Shown piece by piece: positions 1-11,938 of a DNA stretch of 64,000 nucleotides. Under the pieces are notes generated by a model, which searched no databases, was not told the origin of the DNA, and was given only the letters and a program-made list of their open reading frames with translations. Positions within the stretch are counted from its first letter, which is position 1; every line of letters starts with the position of its first letter. The position numbers and the translations under genes are program-made. Source of the stretch: Chamaecyparis obtusa (taxonomy: Eukaryota > Streptophyta > Pinopsida > Cupressales > Cupressaceae); assembly GCA_027943335.1 (NCBI GenBank), contig BSBK01002799.1:453001-517000 (forward strand). Reading direction: 5' to 3'.

Positions 1-2494
1 ATTAGATGATGCAATACATGTAAATATCTAGGTGAAGATGGAGATTTGCACAGAATATCTACACTTAAGATAGCTAAAACCACAATTTCATTAAATTGAG
101 AAAAGGTTGAATTACAACTATAAATAAAAAAGAACTCTCCAATAGAATTAAGGGAGAATACCCTAAAAACTATGTGCATGACTATCTTTATAGATCAGGC
201 ATAACTTTGATTAAAAATGAAGTTCAAAGCTCCAACTAGGATTAGGTCAGAAAGAAAGAGTAGATCATAAAAAATCCAATCTCTGCAAGCAAGTGGATCC
301 TGATGTAGAAGTGCTAAGAAGAAGCTTGAAGCTCCATAAATCATGCATATCCTTTCATTAAAAAATAAAAATAAAATTTTAGAGAAGGTTTCAAAGGGCT
401 TGGTTCAATGAGTCGCACATCTCTTGGCCAGGAGATAGCCCTCTACTAAGAGGGGTTTTTGGGTTAATCAAAAGAAAATAACTAAGAGGAATAGATATCA
501 CCTAGCTCAACACAACCCTAAGACCATTGGAAGCTCCATCCTTTCCTGCAAATAGGGGACATCAAACAGCTTTAGGGATTTTCAAGATCACTTTCTCAAA
601 GGAAGATCTTCGAGAGAAAACATAGGAGGTTCAAGCTAGAGCTTTAATAGGTAAGTTATGGGAAATTCTTACCTGCTTAGGCATAGTTGTTCTCTTGGTA
701 TCAAAAAACTAGTTAGGGGTTAATAGTATTGTTAATATTGTTAACGGTAATGGGTTTTTCATGGTTTTCTTCTCATAGACAATGTTTTGAGAATTCTTGG
801 TGTTCTACTTTATGGAAATTTCAAAGTATAATTTTTTTTATTAAGAATGATTACTGATTTGTGAAGCTTTTAGTTTGATCTAGTTTCTTAAGAACAAAAA
901 AATCATCATTTTCTTTGAAAATGTTGAAGGCTTTATCGATAGGTTGATATTGTTCATATCATGCATCGGAGGATGCTTTCTTTGACTTGCACATGGATCA
1001 AGCCATGGCTTGGCTACAAGAGATTCAATGCACTATTGTTGAAGCTTATATAATACGTGGAGGAGTTGCTTCGAGTCCAAGAAGCACCAGAGAGTACTTG
1101 CAAACTAGCATAAGGTGCAAGAAAGAATCCCTAAGGATGAAGGAGTTGGCTATGATTGTGGATGAAGAGACTAACCCAGACAAAGGTGCGAGTAATTTGA
1201 GTGTTTATCTTTGTAGATTGCACTCCAATGGAAAATAATTTGAGTGTTGCTAAAAATGATTCAATACTTTAATTGAGAGGCATTCAAATGGAAAATATTG
1301 ATGTAGATCACAAAAGTATGTCAAATGTATCCTCGAGTAGCAAGAGGTCTTATGTTACAACTTCCAAAAGAAAATAAAAAACAAAAAAAGGTCAGGAGAG
1401 TCACTAGGGATTAAAGTAAAAAACTACTTAGAAAATAATGTATCATAAAACTATTGTTATCAACACCACAATAGTGTGCTTGTTGAATACTTCCTTTGTT
1501 AAAGTCAGAGATCAAATATTTGTATAACACTTTATATTGTGCTTCGTGTCTATTTAAGACTAACTTATTGGAGAAAATGTGAGTTTTTTAGATATATTCA
1601 TTATTGACCATACATAAAATCTATTATTAATGTGGGAGTTTGAATATATTTTTATAATTTCCTTAGTTGGAAGGAATGTGTTAAATGTCTTGGTTATGGT
1701 ATTTCATGTGAGGAATAGGATTTTATCTATCTATTAGCATCTTCAATCCTTGGGCAAAATTTCCAATTGTAACTCTTATCTAGGGAATCTGGATTTAGAG
1801 ATAATTTTCACATCCACTAATGATTTAACTATTGGATTTAGGTGCCATAAATGGTATGGTTAGTAAATTTTTTGGAAAGTCAAATTATAACTTGATCTGT
1901 AGACAAGGTTTCAACAGTACTTATGGAATGGGTGTAGAATGACCTCACCCATTTTTTGACAGTATTTTTTTGGAGGATCTAAATGTTCTTCCTAATTTTA
2001 CCTGCACTTTGGGGGATTGAGGGGTCAAATTGCTTGCTCCAATTTCCCCATGACTTCCCTGGGATTCCATTATATACTCAGTAGTAAGGAATTTTATGTC
2101 TGGAAAAAGAAACTTTTGATCTCATTTTTAAGTGTGTTGTTCCATTGCATGGAGATGCAAAGTGTTGTAATAGATGGCATGGTTGAGTACCTGATAAAAA
2201 TATATACAATTGACAACAATCCACTACTGAAAGTTTGGCTATAAATTTAAAGTAAAAATTAACTTTAATTTGTACTTTAGCCTGCAACATCATCAAAATT
2301 TTCTAGCAAGAGACTAAACTGAAGAATATTTGATGTGTTCAATATGTATTAGTAACCATTATTCCTAAGTAAGTCTAAAATGACTAAATAAGTAGAATAC
2401 CCAAAATGTGATACCCATTGCAGTTAGTATTGTGTTAATAAAATCATTAATAACATCACTCTAACTCATTAGGTATTTGTTCCAATTTGGCATT
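1..2494. other. Region without a recognisable gene
   Basis: AT-rich sequence in which I recognise no gene family. The longest open frame (987-1238, plus, 83 aa) has no motif I know and is closed by stops on both sides. From about 2499 leftward on the minus strand, a short open frame seems to continue the decayed reading frame seen at 14292-16660. The two are separated only by element A. Confidence 0.6.
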
Positions 2495-2499
2495 GATGT

Positions 2500-4904
2500 T
2501 GTTGGTGTTCAAAATGGATGCTTATGCTCTTAGGCTACTAATATAGCCTTAGAAAGATTTTAGGATTGGTTAGTTCTAAAATGTAGGAGGATCTTAGGGT
2601 AACTAGACCACCTATAGGGACAAGATTGCCCTCTTCACTTCTGGCTCTGCAAAACCAAGGTGGGTGCACCTAACCCAGTGAGAACTATACTTCACACACC
2701 AAAGACTGGGTCTAAACAATAGATTGATAGTAAGAAAGTACTAAAGCTAACCTCACATTCATTGACTCTCCATTACTATAGGGTAACAAAACCACACAAC
2801 CAACAATTTAAAGCTTGAAAAGGTTATTGATTTTAAGATTTTGGAATGCAATAACTTCAACCAATGTATGTTAACAAGAGAAATACTCATTTAGGCCAGT
2901 GCCTCATCCATTGGGAAAGATTTCTTAGACACAAAGACACACAAATTTGAGAATATCTGAGAATTCATGGCCATAAATACATTTATCCTAATCTTTACTA
3001 CTTACAAAACATCCTTACATAGACAAGGGAAAACCCATATCCCATCTAGAGCATAGTTTAATCTAATCCTAGACCAGAACTCAAGAATGAAGATACATAC
3101 ATAAAAACAATATGTAATGAGCTAGAAAACTCAAAGCTTACTTGACTTGACACAAAGGAGAGATAAGAATCAGATATTTGTATTAAGTATGATGAATTCC
3201 TTCTTCATATACAATGAATCACAAGACACCCTGCTTGCAAACTACAGCTTAGACCTACAACTTTCTTCTTTCATTAACAAAAACTGAATCAAAAACTATT
3301 ACAAACCCTTGGGACTAGAAACTTGGGACTGTTTTGAACTTTGAAACTGGAACGCCTTCAAAATCAACAATTGAACACTAAATACCACTGGTTACCTTGG
3401 AATCCCAAACATGTTAGGATGTAACAAGCTATGAGTAACTAGGGTAAGGGTTAGGTTTTCCACCCACCAAACAATTCAAATAGATCATAAATTAATACAT
3501 CTAGAGGGAAAATCAAGCAATCCTGAGCGATCAGACCTAGAATCAATCTTCATTTATGGTAATTCTTCTGAAACTGTAATAAAGATCATGAAGCTCTATG
3601 CAAATCCATCTGATTTGACCCCTGCAACACATCTCAAACACCTTTATTCATTCCCCCCACAACATAAAACTCCCTGCAGTCAATCATCATACTCGCTCGA
3701 CCACACTGCAAGAATTGACACCACCAAACAAATCAAATTTGGTCGCTAAAACATTAAAAACCAGTCCTTTCTGTCACTGAGAAACCTTCAAAAATTTGAA
3801 TTTGAACTACAACGGTCACTTTGTGGTGCTTGCAATATATCGACGGTCACAATTTGAATTTGGATCAACTTTATAACCTGACCGTCAAATTCTCATGTTT
3901 CACGGGCTTTATGTCCCAGCTACATTTGGAAAATTGGTGATTGGAGGCCTTTTCCCTTGTTTGCATAACATTTTCCACCATTGCTAAACCATTTGGAGAA
4001 TGTGCGGACACTTGAAACACCTATCAGAGCCGCTAAACAAAATTATCAGGACTGCAAAACCGCTTAGACCCACACATGGCCTGCAAATATGCCACATGTC
4101 ACCACCTGATATGCTAAAACTGCCCAGTCACATAGACATGGGACCCACCCTAAAGTAATGCCATGACAAAAGAGATCAATGGCTGGTGCAAGATCTCATA
4201 GCTCTGACACATCTCATGAGAACTTACACCAACTGTTGATGAACTATGGATGTCAGAACCCTCTGAGCCTCAGAAAAGTAGGTCCTACTAACATCACATC
4301 CAGTCATTCACCCACGGACCAATCAAAGGTCACCATATCAAGACACCTAGCATGTGGACCTACTTGAGAAGAAAGGCAATGTCATACAAGGAAATCAACT
4401 ACCATCTTAAGTTCGCAAGACTCTGACACAGTTTATGAGAAGATGTGCCCACCGTCAAATTGAGATGGTGTTAGATGCACTGGGCCTGGGGAATATTAAG
4501 CCAAAAACATAGGGAATATTAAGGCACTAACTTAGGAAAAATTAAAGCATCGCTGGGCTTGTAGACTTAGGAAAGATTAACTAGGGAGACTTAGGAAAAG
4601 TTACAAATATTAAAAAGGGGCCTGGACATAAAACCTTTAGTTGCAAGATCGCATAACAAGAAAAAGGTTCACGTGGTCATGCGACAAAGAGGTTAACAAT
4701 TTAGCACATGCATTTTAGAATTTTAAGTGGCCTAAATAAAGATACACAAAATTAGAACAAGGCCAGAGCATTTTTGGAGCTTTTCACTACAATGACTAGT
4801 TTTTTCAAAATTTTCACCTAGGGTTTGAGCCAGAGACCTAAAAAAAATGATAGAGATCAATAGAATAAAGGCTAGATCCATGAAAATTTTCACAAGTGCT
4901 AGCA
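2500..4904 (-). repeat. 3' LTR of element A
   Basis: A 2405-bp LTR that aligns throughout with 11939-14291. It keeps about 45 bp (a stretch ending in ACACCAA near 2700) that the other LTR of A lacks. Its outer edge is TGTTGGTGTTC and its inner edge ...GTGCTAGCA. No clear polypurine tract is visible beside the inner edge. Confidence 0.9.
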
Positions 4905-5049
4905 GTGGCTCATACTCGGGGATGTGTATCTCCTGCAGATTCAATGAGCAAGCTAGAAACTCCTAGAAGAGCATACCAACTCAAAATTTTGACCCAAAAA
5001 CAAAAATAGACGACTGTACATGGGAAAACCTAAACTAATACTCATGGAA

Positions 5050-6276
5050 AAAAAACTTCAAGAGAAGTAAAACTTTAGGAATTGTCCATGAACAGGCAAT
5101 TCCAAAGTGTCACTAGTTAAATCTTTCAGAACATAAGAATCTGTCCCCCATTTGCTTTCAATAAGATAAGGGCCCAACCAAATTGGATCAAATTTTCCAT
5201 GCTTCCCCTTATCTTCTAACCTTGCATTCCACATCAAGACAAGGTCATCAATTTCAAAACTTCTCTGGGTAGCCCTCCTATTACACAAATTCTTATATTG
5301 TCTCTGCAATGCTTCATTACTTTCATGTGCATCTCTCCTTGCTTCCTCCAACTGGATTAGCTCATCCATTTTACTCTCATCTCATCATTCAAGTCCTCAT
5401 CATATGCTTGGATAAACTTATGCATCTGTAATAGATTATTTTGAGGCAACCTAGCACTTATTCCATATACCAAATCAAATGGAGCACAACCTATGGCCTT
5501 CTTTACAGTTACCCTATCAGCCCACAGTGCCCAACATAACTTTGAGTCCCAGGCTTTCTTATTCTTGTCCAACACTCTCTTGAGAATCTTAATCAGACTT
5601 TTATTACTGGACTCAGCTTGGCCATTTCCTTGTGGATGATATGGGGAAGAAAATGAAATGTTTATCCCATATTATTGACAAAAATCACTAAATTCCTGTG
5701 ATCTAAAACACATTGCATTATCAACCATAATTACCTCTGGGCAACCAAACTTGGTAAGGATGTTTTGCATCATAAAATCACCACTTTGCTAGTAACCTTT
5801 CTAGTAGGGATAGCTTCAACCCACTTGGTAAAATAGTCTGTTGCCACCAGTATGTGAGAATGTCCACCACTCGATTTGTTTGGAATTTCTCCAATAAAGT
5901 CTATACCCCACTTCTGGAAAGGAGCCTGAACTGCAACAGGTCGGAGGGGCAAATTTCCATTAAACTTCAATTTTCCAGCAAATCTCTGACATGCATCACA
6001 TTTTCTTACAAATTGATGTGTATCCTTAAAAACTGTAGGCCACCAAAATCCAGACCTAAGGATCTTGTGAGCTATGGTCTTTGCCATATAGTGTCCTCCA
6101 CAAACACCTTGGTGCATTTCTTTTAACAGAGCTTTAGATCTCTCATGGTCTATGCACTTTAACAATACTCCTTCATTGCTTCTCCACCACAACTTACCAT
6201 GTATAATGGCATACCTTGTAGATTGCAACTTGATAGTTCTTGTTCTATTTTCATCCATCTCAGGGGGAAGAATCAA
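5050..6276 (-). pseudogene. Element A integrase (broken)
   Basis: Ty3/gypsy integrase that inserted the cDNA into chromosomal DNA. The N-terminal zinc-binding HHCC motif is visible (HQGVCGGHY, then CDACQR), followed by the catalytic core with WGIDFIGEIP (first Asp) and ATDYFTKWVEAIP. The C-terminal part has IDDLVLMWNARLEDKG and the GPYLIE module typical of plant gypsy integrases. The reading frame shifts near 5770, so the second half of the core is in another frame. A further stop lies near 5370, before the C-terminal module (5058-5369). It is immediately downstream of the degenerate RNase H in one ancestral polyprotein. Nonfunctional as it stands. Confidence 0.88.
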
Positions 6277-6279
6277 CTT

Positions 6280-7631
6280 CTACAAGTAACCAATAACATC
6301 TTTGTACCAGTCACAATAATCCATATCACAAATATATGGCCTTTGTTCTTCTTCTAATACATTTATATGATTTGCAACCAAATTGCTTTGTGCCATTAAT
6401 TTTGCAAGACCTAAGCCTCTTACCAACTTTGTAATCTGGATATCAATATTAAATTCTTGGATCCTATTGATCCATCGACATCTTTTCCCTAAAACTTCTT
6501 GTTGCACCAATATATCCTTAACTACAGCACTAGGAACATAAGAAACCACCTTAGCTCCCAAAAGATAACATCTAAAAGCCTTGAGTGCTTTAACTAGGGC
6601 ATAAGCCTGTTTCTCAGTAATATCATATTTCAATTCTACTACTTGTAAGGATTTTCTAAAAAATGATATAGGTTGTTCATATCCATCTAAATTCTTCTAC
6701 AATAAAACTGCTGCAACTGTATGACAAGAAGCAAAAGAAAAAATCTGCATGGGCTTACCATAATCAGGTGTGCTCAAAATAGGAGCATCTTTGATAGCCT
6801 TTTTGATACTTCTGAAAGATTCATCTACTTCTTCATTCCATTCAATCTTTGACCCTTATTTCAACATCCTAGAGATAGGGATACTGATTTCTACAAAATT
6901 TTTAACAAATCTCCTTAGAAAATTTACCTGCCCAAAGAAGGATTGTATTCCTTTAACATTTCTAGGTGGTGAAAGCTTGTCTATAGCCATAACCCTTTCA
7001 GGGTCAATTCTCACTCCATCCTTGGACACAATATGTCCTAAGAGCTTGCCTTCCACAACACCAAAGGAACACTTCTTTGGATTCAAAGAAATCCCATAAT
7101 CCAAGGCCCTAATAAAAATTTTCTCAAGATGTTCACAATGCTAACTTTCCTTATCTGAATATGCTGTGAGATCATCTTGATATACCACTAGGAATTTGTT
7201 TATGAAGTCTACAAAGGCCACATCCATAGCTCTCTTAAAAGTAGCTCCTGCATTTGTGAGACCAAAAGGTATTCTAACATAAACATATGTTCCCCAAGGG
7301 GTAGTGAATGTAGTCTTAAACTATTCTGACTCCTTGACCATGACTTAATTATATCCAGAGAAACCATCCATCATGGACATTAACTCTAATCCAGTAACCT
7401 TCTGCAGCATATTGTCCATATTAGGCAAACCATAATTGTCCTTCAAAGAATTGACATTCAAATTTCTAAAATCAACACATAACCTAATGTCACCATTCTT
7501 TTTTCTATCTGGAACCAAATTTGACACCCAAGTAGAATGTCTGACAGGCTTGATGATTCCAGCATCCATCATCTTTTTGAGTTCATCTTGCATTTTTAGT
7601 GCCAAGGTAGGATTCACAGGCCTTAACTACT
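6280..7631 (-). pseudogene. Element A reverse transcriptase and degenerate RNase H (broken)
   Basis: RT with recognisable blocks: LCVDFRNLNVNSLKDNY, MDGFSGYN, PFGLTNAGATF, and a catalytic YQDD box in FLVVYQDDLTAYSD in place of the commoner YIDD/YVDD. The connection and RNase H region follows, with FGQVNFLRRFV and IFSFASCHTVAAVLL. The normal first Asp of the xDAS motif is Phe here. The third catalytic region (SYVPSAVVKDIL) also lacks the expected Asp, while the EK of the second block is kept. Stops lie near 7348, 7322, 7143, 6859 and 6699. The same Asp losses occur in element B, so they predate the decay of this copy. Confidence 0.9.
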
Positions 7632-8556
7632 ACCTAAAAGGTTTGGTTCCGTCTTTCAATGGTATCTCATGCTAGAAAAGATCTTCTCTATAGGCTTTCA
7701 AATCATCATAAGACCATGCAAAGACATGTCTAAATTTTTTGAGAAGATCAATCAGATTATTCCTAGTTCTTTGGGACAAACATTTACCTATATAAACATT
7801 TTTAGGTATTTGACTTGCTCCTAAATTTACTTCCTCCAAATCATTTGTCTTATCAACAAATTTAGGAAAACAAGTCCTTTCTTTATCATCAAATGCCCTC
7901 TCAAGAGCAATCAATCCCCTTGGGATCCTATTTCACTTTAGTTGCAAAACTTCCTTCCCAAGAACATTTTCCTTTCCATTTCTGATGTCAACATAAGTGT
8001 TGAAAACCATCTCCTAACCATCAAAATGAGATTTAGACTACAAAAACCTTAGCATGTCCTGATCACTAGAAAATACTTGCCAATTTTCAACATTGTCTGG
8101 GATAGAAGGTCTAAACTTACACTCAATTTTGAATATTCCTGCAAAAGTAATATCCTCTGGCCTTAATGCTATGTTTACCAATAAATCAGCCATCTTGTTT
8201 TGGCTTCTATGCACCCAATCAATACCAAAGGCACTGAAACCTTCAATTTCATCCCAAACAACATTTCTATATTGTTTCAGCCTTTGATTCTTTGATGCAT
8301 ACCTTGATCTAATCTAAGAAATTATTAACTTAGAGTCACCAATCACCCTAAGGTGTTTGATTCCATGTTTTGATGCTTGTCTCAAACTAATCAGTAGGGC
8401 CTCATATTCAGCAACATTATTTGTGCAAAGGAATAAGAGAGTGAAAGAAAACTTGAAAGTCTTACCACTTGGGGATATCAATAGCACTCCTACTCTAGCA
8501 CCTTCCTTTGAACTTGCTCCATCAAAATATAGGGCCCATAAGACATTTCCTTATGC
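7632..8556 (-). pseudogene. Element A archaeal-type RNase H and connector to RT
   Basis: An RNase H domain of the plant/archaeal (RVT_3-like) type, encoded between protease and RT. It should cleave RNA in RNA:DNA hybrids during reverse transcription. Acidic positions are visible in order: LYFDGASSKEGA (Asp), NNVAEYEALL (Glu), RVIGDSKLII (Asp), and NKMADLLVN (Asp). A connector of about 170 residues follows, ending in SYDDLKAYREDLF and GTKPFR just before RT, the segment usually directly upstream of RT in gypsy polyproteins. Stops occur at several places, including one in the RNase H itself. In angiosperm Ogre/Retand elements, as I recall, this domain lies after RT and the first RNase H. Confidence 0.82.
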
Positions 8557-9369
8557 CATGTTATTCTCCTCATCAGCCAAAAGGATAGGCTTGACCTTTT
8601 CTTGCACTTCTTTCTCCTGAACTTGGAAAGAACCAATATCAGTGTCAGCAAAACAATTTATATTGTCATCTTCATCCTCCTCAATCATGTGTGGGGTTCT
8701 AGCTTCCCTTGAAACTTTCACACTTGCTCCTTCAATGCTAAAAGTAGCAAAAGACAAGTCACATTGAATACTTCCTCCCATAGAAGCACTCCACTTTCTG
8801 GATAACAACATTCCATATTCAGGAGGAATATCAACTACAAGAACACTCATAGTTAATTGTTTGTCAGGAAATGCTGCTAATTTATAAGAAAAAGCCTTAA
8901 TGGTACCAATAACTGGCACTTCTCTTGAGTCCATAGCTTGGCATCTGCCATGAGGTGTATCAACCTTTAGTCCCAGTGACTTCATGATTTCTACAGGCAT
9001 GACAGTGTTTGATGCTCCAGAATCAATGATTCAATTCTTCAATAATTTGCCATTTATCATAAGGGACAAGAAAAAAGGATCAAATGTCCCTGATGTAGTA
9101 TTCAAAACATTTGTATTCAAAAATATCTGAGGGATCCTAGAGACAATTTATTCACTTTTACTATCAGGTGTGTCATCTAAAGAAGCCACATGCTTATCAT
9201 TCCTACACATTTCTTGGACCTTTATTGAAGAAGCACCACTTACCCAATCCAAGGCCTTGACCTTGTGCTTTTCTATTCTCATCATTTCCAAAAGTGGAAC
9301 TTTGACAGTTATTTGTGAAAGTAATTTAGTCATATCAATGGGAACATAGGTATGGTTACCCATATGTTC
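8557..9369 (-). pseudogene. Element A aspartic protease region
   Basis: The retroviral-type aspartic protease that would process the polyprotein. On the minus strand the sequence reads IIDSGASNTVMP at about 9000-9045, with an intact DSGA active site. GMLLSRKW follows where the flap and C-terminal strands are expected. One in-frame stop directly precedes the active site (FLK N stop IIDSG), and the frame is interrupted again upstream near 9130. In element B the corresponding site reads DYGA. Confidence 0.8.
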
Positions 9370-11730
9370 CTTAATTTTAGAGACATCTTTATCCTCCTTC
9401 TAGATAGCCATGTCAAATTTATCCCTTTGTACAAATACATCTTCCTTCTAAGGTATGGGAATAGCTACTTCTGATGTTTTAACTTTATCCTTAGGTTTTG
9501 CAACAAGTCCCATCTACTTTTTTATTTTAATCTAACTGAAAACACCAGCACTATTTTCCTTTTCCTCATGCTATTGTGTACTCTTTTCTAATTTCTTGAT
9601 AAACATGCTACTAGGTTTACTAGTGGTGCCTCCAACTGTCTTGCTTCTAAAATTATAATTACTCTTGGCTTGAGTGACCATGTCTGCAATGATTTGTGCA
9701 ATTTCTTCATCAGAGGGTCTCCTTAAGGAAACATGTTCCTCACACTTCACTGTACCACATCCAACATCATCAAATTATCCTTCCTCATCATCAGTAGAGT
9801 CAACCTCATCCCATGCATGTGAAGAAGTCAATGCACAACCACTTTTATCATATTGCTCATCCTGTTCCTAGTTCTTAGATAAATTCAAAGCAATAACACA
9901 ATGCTCTAGACTATGAGGAGATTGACAAACAGTACACCATGGGATATCATCATTCATGTTGACTGAATTTCTTTGCAAAGGATCAGGAATCCTATCATCA
10001 GACCTATCACTTTTAACTGGAAAAATGGGCTTGCCATCCTTCCACTAAGTATTGTATGGGTAATTCTACATTCTTGGCTACCTACTAAAAATATTTGAAG
10101 CAGGCCGGTCATTTGTTACAACCCTATTGTTTCTCTTTTCATCAGGCTTTAGACCCTCTAAAGCACTTAGAATCTATTTTAGATTATCCTCTTCTTTTGG
10201 TTTAAAATTAGCAAACCTTCCCATCTCTTTCTTGTTTTGCAATTGAGGCCTACAATCATCTCTTCTTCCTAATTTTCTTGATATTCTTCTATTACTTTCT
10301 ATGTTGATAGCCAACTTGTAAGCCTCCCCAAGATTTCTAGGGTTCTTATCCCTTAAGAGGTAACCCATCTTTGCATCAAAAGCATTTAAGTATGTCATAA
10401 GACACACCCTATCATCTAATCTAATAACTTGTAGTAGCTTATGCATAGCCTTTTGGATTCTTATATGAAATTCAAGGACCTCTTCATTCTAATTTTTCTT
10501 TATGTTATTGAATTCATTCAAAATAAAACCCTCATTTGTTTTATCTCCATAATGCTCCTTGAAATAATTCTTAAATTCATTCCAAGATCCTATAATAGCA
10601 TGGGGCAATCCTGTAAACCAATCCCTAGCATCCTCGGTCAGAGATTGTACAAATAACTTCATTACAACATCATCAGGCTCAACATTATAATCATCTATTA
10701 CATATATAAAGTTTTTTAGATGTTCCTCACATGTGATGACATTATTTCCAGCAAACTTAGGGAGCTTCTTTCTAATTTCATCAGGAATTACATTAGGATA
10801 ACCAGGAATACCAAAAAAGATAAGTTGTTTGTACTTTTCATGAACATGAACTCCTTGAGGTGGGTCCATGCCTTGAGATGTAGATGTCCTTGTGTTTGAA
10901 CCAGCATAAATTTTAGTAGCACCTGGAATGCCATTTGTTTGAGTTGCAAGGTTGCCATGATTTCCACCTTGTCCCAAAAAGGAAGCAACAACATTTGAAG
11001 GTCCTTAGGTATGCTTGAGAAAATCAATCTTTTTTCTTATTTCCGTAGCAATAGCCTCCAATTCTACTTTCTCCAATTCCTTATCTAATATTTCTTTTTT
11101 CCTTATAGCCTTCTCAAGGTCTGCATCTAATCTCAACCCTTGCTCTAATGGGTTTTCCACATGAACTTGTTCATTGATTTGAACTCCAAAAAATTTTTAT
11201 TTGCCTTTATCTCTAGGTCTAGTTATCTCATATGTTCTCTGCATAATAGGTTGTTCCTCTGCTCTTTCAAGATTTGGGACAAAATTGATTGCCTCCAAGT
11301 CTAACAACTACCTCTTTAGCTAATCAGCCCTCATCATGACTTGTCTTACTCTGTCTTCTTTATTCTTTTCTCTTTGTTGCCTAATAGCAACTTGTTCTTG
11401 GACTCTTCTTTCCAATTCATAGACCTCTTCAAAGATCTCTTCTGATTCTGGGAGAGTAGTCTTAGAATCATCATCTCCCACTTGAAATTCATCCTCATAC
11501 TGGTTCAATCGCAAATCAATAGCCTCTTCATATTTTGAAATATTTTCTTCTTGACCAGGCTTGATTTGAGTTTCTTGTCTTGTATCTTTCTTACTTTTCC
11601 AAGTATGAGAAACATTTCTTTTCTTCTTTCCTCCCCTTGTCTGACTAGGCCTAGAAGTTCTTGGAATACCTTCTTCCATTATGTTTTTGGGATGCTCCTT
11701 TCTCTGAGACCTAGTAGCTCTGTAACTCAT
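9370..11730 (-). pseudogene. Element A Gag (broken)
   Basis: Gag structural protein. The start MSYRATRSQRKEH at 11730 is conserved in element B and lies about 200 bp from the LTR. A basic and glutamate-rich N-terminal part with predicted coiled coil comes first (EIFEEVYELERRVQEQ). The capsid-like retrotransposon gag domain follows (10977-10174), with LFVQSLTEDARDWFTGLP and SWNEFKNYFKEHYGD. A single zinc knuckle reads WCTVCQSPHSLEHC (about 9905-9945), spaced CX2CX3HX4C, one residue shorter than the usual CX2CX4HX4C. At least six in-frame stops interrupt it. The rest, towards protease, is a low-complexity linker. Confidence 0.85.
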
Positions 11731-11917
11731 TTTATAAATAATCCACTAACTAGCACTGCTGCAGAGATATTTGAGTCACCACTCAAGAATATTGGGAATC
11801 TTACAATACAACTTCCTCACTTAAAAAATATCCAAATGAGTTAGATAAGACAAGGGACAAGAATAACCCTATGTTTCCAATGACGACCTACTAGTTACAA
11901 AAGAATTGTGTAACATT

Positions 11918-11935
11918 TCCCCAGTAGAGTCGCCA
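11918..11935 (-). other. Element A primer-binding site
   Basis: Read on the minus strand, TGGCGACTCTACTGGGGA begins three bases after the end of the 5' LTR. This is the tRNA-Arg-type PBS known for Ogre/Tat elements, from memory. Element B has the related TGGTGACTCTGCTGGAGA in the same place. Confidence 0.75.
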
Positions 11936-11938
11936 TCT

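Noticed and set aside
987..1238. 83-codon frame as a possible host gene
   Set aside because: No recognisable motif, no coding context or splice partners, and AT-rich DNA makes such frames likely by chance.
4732..4944. Minus-strand frame with hydrophobic start, repeated at 14119-14352
   Set aside because: Both copies lie at the ends of the two A LTRs and are alike only because LTRs are alike. The upstream parts differ because they run into different flanking DNA.
5854..6126. Plus-strand open frame of 90 codons, and similar ones at 6770, 7436, 43483 and 45052
   Set aside because: Antisense shadows of gypsy pol; they contain no known domains and track the pol codon pattern.
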